DNA of 32,696 nt from a virus (IMGVR_UViG_3300042875_000447:1-32696); one strand, 5' to 3'. Shown: positions 5,322 through 12,316, counted from the stretch's first letter. Numbers and translations are program-made. The notes: generated from the letters alone by a model not told the origin.

Positions 5322-7292
5322 TTAGTCGGTTTCAGGAGGAATCGCATAGACGGCAATCGTTTTGCCTGTGAAGGTTTCTTTTTGGATTTCAAGGATAACG
5401 TTCTCTGCGACCATCTCTTTAATCACCCGATAGACTGTTTTGTCCGAGTGCCCTTTTTCAGATAGCGCGTCCACCAAGGTTTTGCGGGTCGGCTCAGCGC
5501 CGGGATATCGGCGCAGGTATGCGGCAATCGCGTCTGCGGCACGACCTGAGGCAGACTTGCTTTTAGAATCACCATCCTCGGCGTGAGCGGAAGAATACTC
5601 CCATCCACATTCACCCTGACGGCCTTGGATCACTGGCAAGGCAAATCTATTCCACCTAGCCTTTACGGACTTGATGGTGATGCTCTGTTCGTCGTGGTCG
5701 TCTGCTTCCATGCGGATAACATGGTCACAAGTCCGGCCCATCGCTCGTCCCCATGTCTCGCCCTGGCTGTTCAAGTGGCCGACCAGAACAACAGCCACGT
5801 TCATTTCGCGAGCCAGTTCACGAAGTGGTGATGCGATTTTGGCGACCTCCTGCGGATCCACCAGAGGTCTTGAGGAAGCGGCCATCAGGGTGTCGATCAC
5901 CACCAGGCCAATCTTGTATCGCTCACACCAAAGGCGAATGATTGCGATGGTTTTGGGATCATCCAGATTCGTAAAACCATACGGATCGTTCTTCGGTCCC
6001 GTGAAGATCACGTTCTCTGGGTCGATCCCAAATGACTCGCTACACATCGCGACCTGGTCCCAGTGACTGTCAGCAGCGACAAAAAGAATCTTTGAATCAA
6101 TGTCCATGGAAATGCTCGTGCCATCAGGCCACTTCAGATCATTCGACCACCTTCGACAAAGATCCATAAGCCATCGCGTTTTACCAGTCCCTTCTTTACC
6201 TTCGACCAGGTGCAATCCACGTTTGACAAACCAGCCAACATTGGTTTCTGGGTTGCCCCAAAGCCAAGTGCGTTCTTTCATGAGATCAAGAATGTCTCGT
6301 GCGTTGGAAGCGTCCGGCATGCCTTCAAAGAATTCCATGGGCACAGGCTCAACTGATAGTTGTGGAGCAGCTGCTCCGTTGGCCTTGGCGATTTGGATGA
6401 GACTTCCAAACCGGATCTGCTTATCACCGTCAGTCCGTTTGAACGATCTCACCTTGACTCCACATTCGCCATCAACGTGCTTGTCATGACGTGCGGACCA
6501 TTCCTCCCAAAGTTCAGCACCCTCTTCGCCAAACTTGTGACTTAGCGCCATGCCGACAGCCAACCATTTGTCATAGTCGGCAAGTTCAGTATCCAGATAC
6601 CCTTGAGCAAGTACCGTTTTCGCCCATTCGTAATCGCTGGAGACATTGCCGATGACTTTCGACGGTTCATCCTTTGCCTTCTCTGGTCGAGTGAGTGCAC
6701 GCAAGATGGCTTGCTCTGCCGATTCAGGCAACGGGATTGGCTCCATAGGGATGGATATCCGTTTGCCTTCGCTTGGAGCACAGGCAACTTGACTCCCTTT
6801 GTCCGCCAATCCCACAAAGATTTCGATTGCGTCTCCTGACGGAAGATAAATCTTCAGTTTGCCTTCACGGTTCCAAGCCTTCATGATCGAGTCTGTGACC
6901 ACAAACCAGACGTGAGCGCCCCCCTCAGTTCTGGACACCATCGAACGTGGCCAGTCGTCGGACCCAAACAAAAGCTGTGCCGCCTCTTTCCATGCGGTCG
7001 GTAATCGCCTGGTATCCTTATCCTGAGTGTCAACGTCAATCACCACATGCCCTACCGGCTTGCAACCAATGCCAACGTTGACTCCGTTTTGAAGGTACCT
7101 GACCAGCCGATCCCTCCACTCGTCAGTCGCGACCTTTTGCCAGGCTTCACCGGCACCAGCCATTGGACGCTTGATTTTGCCCTTCTTATCCTCGCCGATA
7201 ACGAGAGGAAGCACGCCAATAGACACAAGCGCCTCGAACGCTGCAAACAAGTCGTTGCGAGCGCAGGCGTCAAAGTAATCTGGCCACGACAT
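5322..7292 (-). CDS. Primase-polymerase / RepA-DnaB-like helicase fusion (656 aa)
   Basis: The protein joins primer synthesis and DNA unwinding for phage replication. Residues 1-180 form a prim-pol domain: IDVD (D86, D88) for metal binding, GGAHVWF with H127, and GIGCKP before them. Residues about 225-275 (WAKTVLAQGYLD through LWEEWSARHD) resemble a PriCT-type linker. Residues 345-545 are a RecA-like ATPase with Walker A GKEGTGKT (365-372), Walker B GLVVID (462-467) and VVLVGHLNS (501-509). The last 80 residues look like a winged helix (TRKTLVDALSEKGHSDKTVYRVIKEM). The gene ends 8 nt from the iteron-like cluster, which its C-terminus may recognise. Start at 7292 has only 4 nt from the previous stop codon. 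Confidence 0.9.
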   Translation of the reverse strand: MSWPDYFDACARNDLFAAFEALVSIGVLPLVIGEDKKGKIKRPMAGAGEAWQKVATDEWRDRLVRYLQNGVNVGIGCKPVGHVVIDVDTQDKDTRRLPTAWKEAAQLLFGSDDWPRSMVSRTEGGAHVWFVVTDSIMKAWNREGKLKIYLPSGDAIEIFVGLADKGSQVACAPSEGKRISIPMEPIPLPESAEQAILRALTRPEKAKDEPSKVIGNVSSDYEWAKTVLAQGYLDTELADYDKWLAVGMALSHKFGEEGAELWEEWSARHDKHVDGECGVKVRSFKRTDGDKQIRFGSLIQIAKANGAAAPQLSVEPVPMEFFEGMPDASNARDILDLMKERTWLWGNPETNVGWFVKRGLHLVEGKEGTGKTRWLMDLCRRWSNDLKWPDGTSISMDIDSKILFVAADSHWDQVAMCSESFGIDPENVIFTGPKNDPYGFTNLDDPKTIAIIRLWCERYKIGLVVIDTLMAASSRPLVDPQEVAKIASPLRELAREMNVAVVLVGHLNSQGETWGRAMGRTCDHVIRMEADDHDEQSITIKSVKARWNRFALPVIQGRQGECGWEYSSAHAEDGDSKSKSASGRAADAIAAYLRRYPGAEPTRKTLVDALSEKGHSDKTVYRVIKEMVAENVILEIQKETFTGKTIAVYAIPPETD

Positions 7293-7296
7293 GGAT

Positions 7297-7440
7297 TCAG
7301 CCTTTCTCTAATTTTGAGAGAGCCTGAATCGCTTCTCGCTCTTCTTTATCGTAAGGGTCAATAAACCGCGGGCCAGGCTCATCGAGCTGGCCACGGACGA
7401 TGCCAAGTGGCAGTTCCCAAGTAAGTTTTTGTTGAGTCAT
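7297..7440 (-). CDS. Small hypothetical early protein (47 aa)
   Basis: The ATG at 7440 overlaps the stop of the RHH gene as ATGA, and the stop lies 4 nt before the primase-helicase start, so this small frame fits exactly between two coupled genes. The product begins MTQQKLTWELPLGIVRGQ and ends in a charged helix (YDKEEREAIQALSKLEKG). No family recognised. Existence is supported mainly by the tight coupling on both sides. Confidence 0.65.
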   Translation of the reverse strand: MTQQKLTWELPLGIVRGQLDEPGPRFIDPYDKEEREAIQALSKLEKG

Positions 7441-7607
7441 GACCTGGCCTTTTCTGCTTTGCGAGACTCAAGCCATTGGTTAACAATTTGATTCAAAAGA
7501 CGTGACCTGTTGTCACCTGTCTCTAACGCAGCTCGGCTAAACTTCAGCCAGGTGTCACGATCCCACCGCATTCCCTTGTTAACCTTTGGACAGTTTTTGA
7601 CAGCCAT
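7437..7607 (-). CDS. Ribbon-helix-helix (RHH) DNA-binding protein (56 aa), early operon
   Basis: The ATG at 7607 follows AAAGGAA. The pattern is that of a short MetJ/Arc/CopG-type protein: a strand (KGMRWDRDT), helix one (WLKFSRAALETG), a turn (DNRS) and helix two (RLLNQIVNQWLESRK). Such proteins act as dimers whose paired strand sits in the DNA major groove. It is the first gene of the minus-strand transcript that continues through the primase-helicase. It is divergent from a second RHH gene at 7756, with promoters and TTCGAA sites between them, a layout like a cI/cro pair. Which protein represses which promoter cannot be read from sequence. Confidence 0.75.
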   Translation of the reverse strand: MAVKNCPKVNKGMRWDRDTWLKFSRAALETGDNRSRLLNQIVNQWLESRKAEKARS

Positions 7608-7631
7608 TGAGTTCCTTTCTGTGATGTTTTC

Positions 7632-7718
7632 AAGTCCGAAGTATCAAAGTTCGAACTTACGAAGTATAAACGCCAAACTTCGAATTATCAATATCAAGAC
7701 TTTTCATAATGTCGAAAT
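7632..7718. promoter_or_regulatory. Operator cluster between the divergent RHH genes
   Basis: Sites in order are AAGTCCGAAG (7632-7641), TATCAAAGTTCGAA (7642-7655, overlapping the perfect palindrome AAGTTCGAACTT at 7647-7658), TTACGAAG (7658-7665), AACTTCGAATT (7676-7686) and GTCGAAAT (7711-7718). Several helical-turn-spaced half-sites like this are typical of cooperative RHH dimers. Confidence 0.7.
7663..7691 (-). promoter_or_regulatory. Sigma70-type promoter for the RHH/primase-helicase operon
   Basis: On the minus strand the -35 is TTGATA (7686-7691), the spacer is 17 nt, and the -10 is TATACT (7663-7668). An AACTTCGAATT operator (7676-7686) lies in the spacer and AAGTTCGAACTT (7647-7658) just downstream, so a bound repressor would cover the promoter. 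Confidence 0.65.
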
Positions 7719-7729
7719 ATTGATATAGT
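7701..7729 (+). promoter_or_regulatory. Probable promoter for the plus-strand RHH gene
   Basis: TTTTCA (7701-7706), a 17-nt spacer and TATAGT (7724-7729) stand upstream of the ATG at 7756. A GTCGAAAT half-site (7711-7718) lies in the spacer, and inverted TATCAATAT/ATATTGATA (7686-7694, 7717-7725) frame it. The -35 is weak, which would suit a regulated promoter. Confidence 0.45.
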
Positions 7730-7755
7730 GAAGATAGACACTTTTTGGAGGGTCT

Positions 7756-7995
7756 ATGATCAAACTAACGAACAAGTGGCGGGTGTCTGCCAGAGTGACA
7801 CCAGAACTAAACCGATCTCTAAACGATCTCGTTGATTGGCTTAAGGAATCGGATACGTTCAAGGTACGTGGTCGGTCAGCTCGTCGCGAACACGTAATCC
7901 AACTGGCCTTGCTTGACATCATAAGTCAGGACAAAGCCGAAGCGGCCAAACGGCTTGCTTCACACGTCAAGGAACTTGAAGCTCAGTGCGACTGA
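7756..7995 (+). CDS. Ribbon-helix-helix transcriptional regulator (79 aa), candidate lysogeny repressor
   Basis: The ATG at 7756 has GGAGGG 3 nt upstream. The sequence fits an RHH protein: strand WRVSARVTP, helix one ELNRSLNDLVDWLKE, a longer loop (SDTFKVRGRSA) and helix two RREHVIQLALLDIISQD, followed by a charged tail. It is the only regulator on the plus strand, lies directly upstream of attP and the integrase, and is divergent from the replication operon, the usual place of a phage repressor. I infer that it binds the TTCGAA sites in its own promoter and at about 5.0 and 9.5 kb. The opposite assignment, with the 7437-7607 protein as repressor, is possible. Confidence 0.8.
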   Translation: MIKLTNKWRVSARVTPELNRSLNDLVDWLKESDTFKVRGRSARREHVIQLALLDIISQDKAEAAKRLASHVKELEAQCD

Positions 7996-7999
7996 AGCC

Positions 8000-8011
8000 G
8001 ATAGTTTGGTA
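8000..8011 (+). repeat. GATAGTTTGGTA repeat, possible integrase arm site
   Basis: The 12-mer lies 42 nt before the attP core and is repeated exactly at 8390-8401 inside the integrase gene; a looser TAGTTTAGGTA occurs at 9421-9431. Repeats on both sides of an att core may be arm-type integrase sites, but the copy inside coding sequence weakens this. Confidence 0.3.
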
Positions 8012-8052
8012 GAAATCAGTCCTGAATGCCTTAAAATAGGCCACTCGCGATT

Positions 8053-8094
8053 CTCTTAATCAGCGGGTTGATGGTTCGAGTCCATCAGGGGGCA
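8053..8094 (+). other. attP: Phage attachment site: 3' half of tRNA-Lys(CTT)
   Basis: The 42 nt contain the anticodon loop CTCTTAA (anticodon CTT at 8055-8057), the 3' anticodon strand TCAGC, a 5-nt variable loop, a perfect T arm (GATGG, loop TTCGAGT, CCATC), the acceptor 3' strand AGGGGGC and discriminator A at 8094. The bases before it do not pair as a 5' anticodon strand or acceptor (GCCCCCT is absent), so this is not a complete tRNA. Integrases often use tRNA 3' halves and restore the gene on insertion. The integrase starts 80 nt downstream. Confidence 0.8.
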
Positions 8095-8173
8095 TTTTTC
8101 CCAAGCCTTTTGAAAATAGTATGTTATATTCCCTCTGCCTCTTTGGTAACCAACCGAAAACAGAAGGAATAAA

Positions 8174-9385
8174 ATGGTAGACTACCATTCTAACGAATTC
8201 TTTGAACTCATGGGACGCAAACGCAACTCCATACCAAGTTACATGTTACACAAGAAAACCGGCAGTGCTCGCACTTGCTGGGGTGATGTGACTGTCTACC
8301 TTGGCAAACATGGCACGCCTGAAAGCCTTGCCGCCTACCAGCAAACTCTGGCGCTCTTCTTTGCAACTGGGAAAATCAAACTTGAAAAGGATAGTTTGGT
8401 ATCTACCAAAGAACTCGTGGACGGGTTTTTAAAGTGGGTCAAAACTCAGCACGACTCGGAATCCACAGAACCACGAAACCACGAACTGGCGCTTCGTGGT
8501 GTTGTGGCTCTTTTTGGTGGCATCCCTGCCAAAGACTTTCGAGCACCTCAGATGACTGCTGTCAGAGATATGTGGATCCTCAAGGGCAACTCCGGCACAC
8601 CTTTAACACGTGGCGTGATCACCAAGTATCAGCGCTACGTTGTGAGGTGCTTTCGGTGGGGCGTTGCCACTGAGCGTATACCCGCATCGTCCTGGGACGC
8701 TCTGAGGGCGCTGGAGAAGTTGAAGAAGCGAAGGTCCGCAGCTCGTGAGCCTGAGCGGGTCAAGCCAGTCTGCTGGGAGCATGTTGTTGCAATTAAACCA
8801 CATGTCTCCAGACAGGTTTGGTCGATGGTCCTGCTGATGTGGCACACCGGCATGAGACCAGGTGAAGTGGTGCTGATCACCTGGCAGGATATCGACCGAT
8901 CCAAACCGGTCTGGATCTATTCGCCCAACAAACACAAAACAGAGTATCGCGACATCGAACGCCATATTGGCATCGGTAAGCAGGCGCAGGAAGTGCTACT
9001 CGAATGGATTGATCGACCACCAGATGTGCCGATCTTTTCACCCGCCCAGGCGGAAGCGGAGAGACACGCAATCTTGCGAGCGAACCGGAAGACACCAGTT
9101 CAGCCTTCTCAAACGCATCGCACCGTTGCCAAGCCTGCTAAGATCGCTGGCGATGCCTATAAAGCGTCCAGTTTCGGGAAGCGTGTTGGTGATGCTGCGG
9201 AAGCGGCTGGCTTGCCAAGGTGGTCGCCGAACCGAATCCGTCACTCGTTTGCCACACGAGTCAGATCAGAGATCGGCCTACATGCCGCCCAGGTCGCTTT
9301 GGGGCATCAACATGCGGATGTTACGCAAGTCTATGCGGAGAAGGATTTGGAGCTTGTGATTGAAGTTGCGGAGAAACTCGGATGA
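8174..9385 (+). CDS. int: Tyrosine-family phage integrase (403 aa)
   Basis: The enzyme recombines attP with the host tRNA-Lys gene. The start ATG has AAGGA upstream. Residues about 75-175 form a core-binding SAM-like domain, and residues 195-400 the catalytic domain: box I TGMRPGEV with R228, a lysine-bearing beta turn near 253-255, box II NRIRHSFATR with R356, LGH with H378, and the nucleophile Y387 in TQVYAEKD. The usual His of HxxR is Asn353 here, a variant I associate with planctomycete integrases. It lies 80 nt after the tRNA-Lys half-site and follows the RHH gene on the same strand. Length is normal for the family. Confidence 0.93.
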   Translation: MVDYHSNEFFELMGRKRNSIPSYMLHKKTGSARTCWGDVTVYLGKHGTPESLAAYQQTLALFFATGKIKLEKDSLVSTKELVDGFLKWVKTQHDSESTEPRNHELALRGVVALFGGIPAKDFRAPQMTAVRDMWILKGNSGTPLTRGVITKYQRYVVRCFRWGVATERIPASSWDALRALEKLKKRRSAAREPERVKPVCWEHVVAIKPHVSRQVWSMVLLMWHTGMRPGEVVLITWQDIDRSKPVWIYSPNKHKTEYRDIERHIGIGKQAQEVLLEWIDRPPDVPIFSPAQAEAERHAILRANRKTPVQPSQTHRTVAKPAKIAGDAYKASSFGKRVGDAAEAAGLPRWSPNRIRHSFATRVRSEIGLHAAQVALGHQHADVTQVYAEKDLELVIEVAEKLG

Positions 9386-9481
9386 TCGTTAACCTACGCA
9401 ACATAATTCAAAGGGGGGGGTAGTTTAGGTAAGTGTTTGTGAAGGGTAAAAAATTATTTTGAGAATCTTGTATAAATATTC

Positions 9482-9510
9482 TTGACTGTGATATCAAAGT
9501 GCGATATATT
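9482..9510 (+). promoter_or_regulatory. Strong sigma70-type promoter with an operator in its spacer
   Basis: TTGACT (9482-9487), an exact 17-nt spacer and TATATT (9505-9510). TATCAAAGTGCGA (9492-9504) fills the spacer and differs by one base from the operator copies at 5066 and 7642. Transcription would begin near 9517, so the earlier GTG at 9499 cannot start the next gene. A lone TTGAGAA, like the origin repeats, lies at 9459. Confidence 0.75.
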
Positions 9511-9561
9511 CATAAGTGTAAGGCAGAAACAAGACCAAGACCACTAACAGGAGTCAGTCAG

Positions 9562-9852
9562 ATGCAAACGCAAGAACAAGTCAGCCTTTTGGAATTCTGG
9601 AACGCAAGCGAAGTTGATTCAATCTGGTTTGTCAGTCACGGCCATCCGGCTGGCAAGGAATTGATCCACGATACAGATACGGAAGATGCCGAAGAATATT
9701 GCGACATCAACGAGGCAATCGAATTCTTAGGTGATCTCGACCAATATACGGGGACAGTGGAAGGCAGTACATGGGCTTGGGATGGAAACAGCGGCGAGCC
9801 ATGCGACTGGAACCGAAACACAATTGTAAATCTTAAGGCGTTTGCCAAGTAA
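9562..9852 (+). CDS. Very acidic small early protein (96 aa), possible DNA mimic or host-takeover protein
   Basis: The start is the ATG at 9562 with AGGAG about 7 nt upstream, downstream of the strong promoter at 9482-9510. The protein has 20 Asp/Glu against 4 Lys/Arg and several Trp (residues 13, 22, 71, 73, 83). Small, highly acidic early phage proteins are sometimes DNA mimics that block restriction enzymes or other DNA-binding defences (Ocr and ArdA are examples), but no homology is visible and that role is speculation. It is followed by a small gene with a strong ribosome site. Control by the shared operator suggests expression when the lysogeny repressor is absent. Confidence 0.8.
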   Translation: MQTQEQVSLLEFWNASEVDSIWFVSHGHPAGKELIHDTDTEDAEEYCDINEAIEFLGDLDQYTGTVEGSTWAWDGNSGEPCDWNRNTIVNLKAFAK

Positions 9853-9881
9853 ATTTAACGATTGCCAAGGAGGGCAACATC

Positions 9882-10133
9882 ATGGCCGGATGGACAATAT
9901 CACTGAATTTCATGGGCTTCGGTTTGACTGTTGCCCAACAGCCTGAAGAGCAACAATGGATTCAACAGAGCCTGTCAAACGAGGCAGGGGGCGACCTAAG
10001 GTCGAGAAGACGCAAAGGGCCGAGCGTGTTTACAAGGTTGATGAAGCGCCGGGGCGAGCCATCCGGTTCGTCTTCTCGCTCTCAGCGGCAGACCGTGCAA
10101 AAATCAGCAGGGTGGCGAAGAAGAACGGCGTGA
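9882..10133 (+). CDS. Small hypothetical protein overlapping the AT-hook gene (83 aa)
   Basis: The ATG at 9882 has AAGGAGG (9867-9873) 8 nt upstream, one of the best ribosome sites in the window, so translation starts here with good support. The first 27 residues (MAGWTISLNFMGFGLTV and on) look like a natural protein; the rest is read in the alternative frame of the AT-hook gene and is low-complexity Arg/Ser-rich. Either the C-terminus is a genuine overprint, or a base error or frameshift near 9950 has joined the two frames. The AT-hook frame has a stop codon 12 nt before its own ATG, so it cannot be extended upstream without a shift. Confidence 0.4.
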   Translation: MAGWTISLNFMGFGLTVAQQPEEQQWIQQSLSNEAGGDLRSRRRKGPSVFTRLMKRRGEPSGSSSRSQRQTVQKSAGWRRRTA

Positions 10134-10180
10134 TGGATTCCGAGCAAGTCCGGCGGTGGATACGTGAAGCGCCAGAATAA
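9956..10180 (+). CDS. AT-hook DNA-binding protein (74 aa)
   Basis: The N-terminus carries KRGRGRPKVEK, a textbook AT-hook (GRGRP core) that binds the minor groove of AT-rich DNA. The remainder (VYKVDEAPGRAIRFVFSLSAADRAKISRVAKKNGVMDSEQVRRWIREAP) has an RHH-like pattern: a strand followed by two helices. Together this suggests a small DNA-binding regulator or nucleoid-type protein made from the 9482 promoter. The ATG at 9956 has GAAGAG upstream and lies inside the 9882 frame. It is the last plus-strand gene before the convergent structural operon. Confidence 0.75.
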   Translation: MDSTEPVKRGRGRPKVEKTQRAERVYKVDEAPGRAIRFVFSLSAADRAKISRVAKKNGVMDSEQVRRWIREAPE

Positions 10181-10202
10181 TCCAAGGCGAATTTGGCGCA
10201 TG

Positions 10203-10247
10203 CCCGCTATAATCCAATCTCACACAACTGGCGAAGGCCAGAGCGGG
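10203..10247 (+). ncRNA. Structured intergenic element, possible small RNA start
   Basis: CCCGCT (10203-10208) pairs with AGCGGG (10242-10247) and encloses CTGGC-GAAG-GCCAG (10228-10241). TATAAT at 10208-10213 is a perfect -10, but no good -35 precedes it. With the hairpin and T-rich run at 10341-10383 a short transcript of about 160 nt is possible. Evidence is weak. Confidence 0.25.
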
Positions 10248-10340
10248 ATTGTTGGCGGGTATGTTCGCCCACCAGTGATCAGCAAACAAGGGGGCGCCCG
10301 GATCGCTCTGGACACGTTCTTCAGTTGAGCTTTACGATTG

Positions 10341-10383
10341 GCCCGCGGTTTACGAGGTAAGTAGGTTGCGGGCTATTAATTTT
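10341..10383 (+). terminator. Probable terminator between convergent transcripts
   Basis: GCCCGC (10341-10346) pairs with GCGGGC (10368-10373) and is followed by TATTAATTTT on the plus strand. It lies between the plus-strand AT-hook gene and the end of the minus-strand structural operon. The 21-nt loop is long, so its efficiency is uncertain. Confidence 0.4.
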
Positions 10384-10387
10384 GTGC

Positions 10388-10879
10388 TTAGTTTACCAGC
10401 ATCGTGACTCTAAGGGTTTGGGTGGTGTTGGCACCTGTTGCGGTGATGGTGCCGTTGGCTGGGATCGTCAAGCCGGTTGCATTGGCAAACCATTTGATAT
10501 GCCCGCCGGGAGTAATATTTGCGACTGGAAAGCCGGTGATATTTGAAGTCAGTACAATTGACGCATTTGTTTGCTCGTTTGAAACTCGCAAGTACCTGAG
10601 TGTCACAGGCGTGATGGTGTCGCCCAAAGATGTGGTGCTGTTGCCAAAAGTAAAGGCGGTTCCGTTCGCCGTGATTGAACCGTCGATCAGGTGGGTGGCG
10701 TATCCGCTATCAACCGAATTGGCCGTGGAAAAAACATCGTCGATTTGAGCGGAAGATATCAGCAGACTTCCACCAGCAGCCGCCTTCTGAGAGGCAACCG
10801 TGATGTGGTCGTTTAATGTGATCTGCATACTTGGAATAGTCGCGTTTGCGGTCGAGGTTCCGGTCGAGATTGTTGGCAC
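10388..10879 (-). CDS. Probable virion decoration or tail-associated protein (163 aa)
   Basis: This is the last gene of the structural operon. The product is Thr/Ala/Asn-rich and beta-strand-like throughout, with short alternating segments such as TLRYLRVSN and GTITATGANTTQTLRVTMLVN, typical of small virion surface or fibre-accessory proteins. It has no cysteine and no signal peptide. It is rich in N-X-S/T triplets, like its neighbours. I cannot name the family. Position after the distal tail genes points to a tail tip, fibre or decoration role. Confidence 0.75.
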   Translation of the reverse strand: MPTISTGTSTANATIPSMQITLNDHITVASQKAAAGGSLLISSAQIDDVFSTANSVDSGYATHLIDGSITANGTAFTFGNSTTSLGDTITPVTLRYLRVSNEQTNASIVLTSNITGFPVANITPGGHIKWFANATGLTIPANGTITATGANTTQTLRVTMLVN

Positions 10880-10903
10880 GATTGGCCCTTTCTGAAGGAT
10901 GAG

Positions 10904-12316
10904 TTAAACTTCAAGCACTTCGAGTTCGAGTGTACCCAAGTCTAAAGTCTGGTAAGTTCCGCCGCCTGGGTACGAAGTTGTGAGGGTGATGTTCGCTTTA
11001 GCGCCTTGAGTGTACGGAAGGGTTGACGAGAGGTTTGAAGTGAACTGGTAGAGCGTTGTCCCTGAACCCTGAATATCAATCGTGCTTGCAAAATTGTGGC
11101 TGAAGGAGACTTGATAAGCCACACCGTTTGCAGTGGTGTTGGCCGATACGCTGGAACTCGTCACAGTAAACAGCCTGCGAGCATGGCTTTGTTTACTTGA
11201 GTTTACCACTTGATATTGCGAAGGGACTGGCCAGTAATATCCGCCCAGGGTCATGTTCGATGCAGCCGATGTGGTTTGGCCAGTGCGATAAATGTAGAAG
11301 TATGTTCCGTTTGCATTTTGCACCGCAACAGGGACATTCGGAAGATTTGACGGTAAGGCTCCCACCACCGAATTGGAAATAAAAGTTGCCTTGATCACCT
11401 TGTGAACTGGAAATGCCCTGGTCACGTTCCTTGTGGTCAAACAGGCAGTCCCAGACGTGGTCACGTTCGGCACGGAACTGAAAGTTAAAGTCAGGTTGGT
11501 GGATGTGGTTTGATTTGCAAGCGGAACAACGAAATCTCCGTCCTGATAAAACGTGATGCCAGGCGAATTTGCTGGACCGTTTGCCAGTATACCGTTGGAT
11601 GTGTAATGCGATACCGTCGAGTTAACGGGAGTGATGGACCAATTGTAATTGACCGTCAAACCTGTCTCCGTGACGGTGTTCCCTGTCGAGTCGATCCACT
11701 GGAAAGTTGAGTTTGCCTGGTTGTAAACAGACAGATTCGCTGTGCCGTTTGAGCTGGGTAAGGTGAAAGGCTTCACCGCTTGAAATGAGTAGTTCGTAGA
11801 TCGCAAGAATTGCCCGTAAGCAGTCAAACGATTGTCGCCGGTGATGTTGGACGCAACAAGAGAGTCCGTCCATGTGTACGTTGTGCCGCCCGTCAATGCA
11901 CCGGGAAACTGTGGTGTGAAAGAGCATGTCTTTTGAACTTCACAGTACATTTTGGGACCAGCTTGACCCACATCAGCAGTTGAGAATGGAGGGTTGCTGT
12001 AGTAAGCCTTGGATCCACCGTCATAGACTACGCCCGTTTCTCCCTCGTTTCTCCATGCGGGTGCCATCCAAGCAGTCGTGTTTGATACGCTGCTTGCTGG
12101 GCCATGCAAAATAGGACCAATTGGAGCACTATTTGTAGTAAAGATTAAATAAAAGTCCCAGATTCTCCACTTCTTGCCGTAGCAGTCGTATTCCATAAAC
12201 AGCCTTGGTGCGTCATATTCTCCAGTAGTGCCGTTGGCTACATACTGTATTTCACGCTCCTCCATGATGGTGCTCATGGTAAATCTGGAATCGACATAAG
12301 TCCCATAAGTAGGCAC
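10904..12316 (-). CDS. Large distal tail / receptor-binding-type protein (470 aa), probably the -1 continuation of the 12364-12618 gene
   Basis: The first usable codon of this frame is the GTG at 12316, but no ribosome site precedes it. The frame stays open upstream without a stop to 12367, where a T9 run ends the preceding gene; that upstream stretch (AGCYVYFYGYV) looks like real protein. I therefore think it is made as a fusion, by a -1 shift or a homopolymer error, giving about 571 aa. The protein is beta-rich, high in Ser, Thr, Asn and Gly with 19 N-X-S/T triplets, as in phage tail tip or receptor-binding proteins. Family not recognised. It lies last but one in the tail operon. Confidence 0.8.
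   Translation of the reverse strand: MPTYGTYVDSRFTMSTIMEEREIQYVANGTTGEYDAPRLFMEYDCYGKKWRIWDFYLIFTTNSAPIGPILHGPASSVSNTTAWMAPAWRNEGETGVVYDGGSKAYYSNPPFSTADVGQAGPKMYCEVQKTCSFTPQFPGALTGGTTYTWTDSLVASNITGDNRLTAYGQFLRSTNYSFQAVKPFTLPSSNGTANLSVYNQANSTFQWIDSTGNTVTETGLTVNYNWSITPVNSTVSHYTSNGILANGPANSPGITFYQDGDFVVPLANQTTSTNLTLTFSSVPNVTTSGTACLTTRNVTRAFPVHKVIKATFISNSVVGALPSNLPNVPVAVQNANGTYFYIYRTGQTTSAASNMTLGGYYWPVPSQYQVVNSSKQSHARRLFTVTSSSVSANTTANGVAYQVSFSHNFASTIDIQGSGTTLYQFTSNLSSTLPYTQGAKANITLTTSYPGGGTYQTLDLGTLELEVLEV

Noticed and set aside
8000-8094. Complete tRNA-Lys gene
   Set aside because: No sequence upstream pairs with the acceptor strand or the anticodon stem, and no D arm is present; only the 3' half is there.
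10281-10340. Possible cos site in the GC-rich stretch before the structural operon end
   Set aside because: No repeated or palindromic cos-like layout could be seen, and the terminase genes are 20 kb away.
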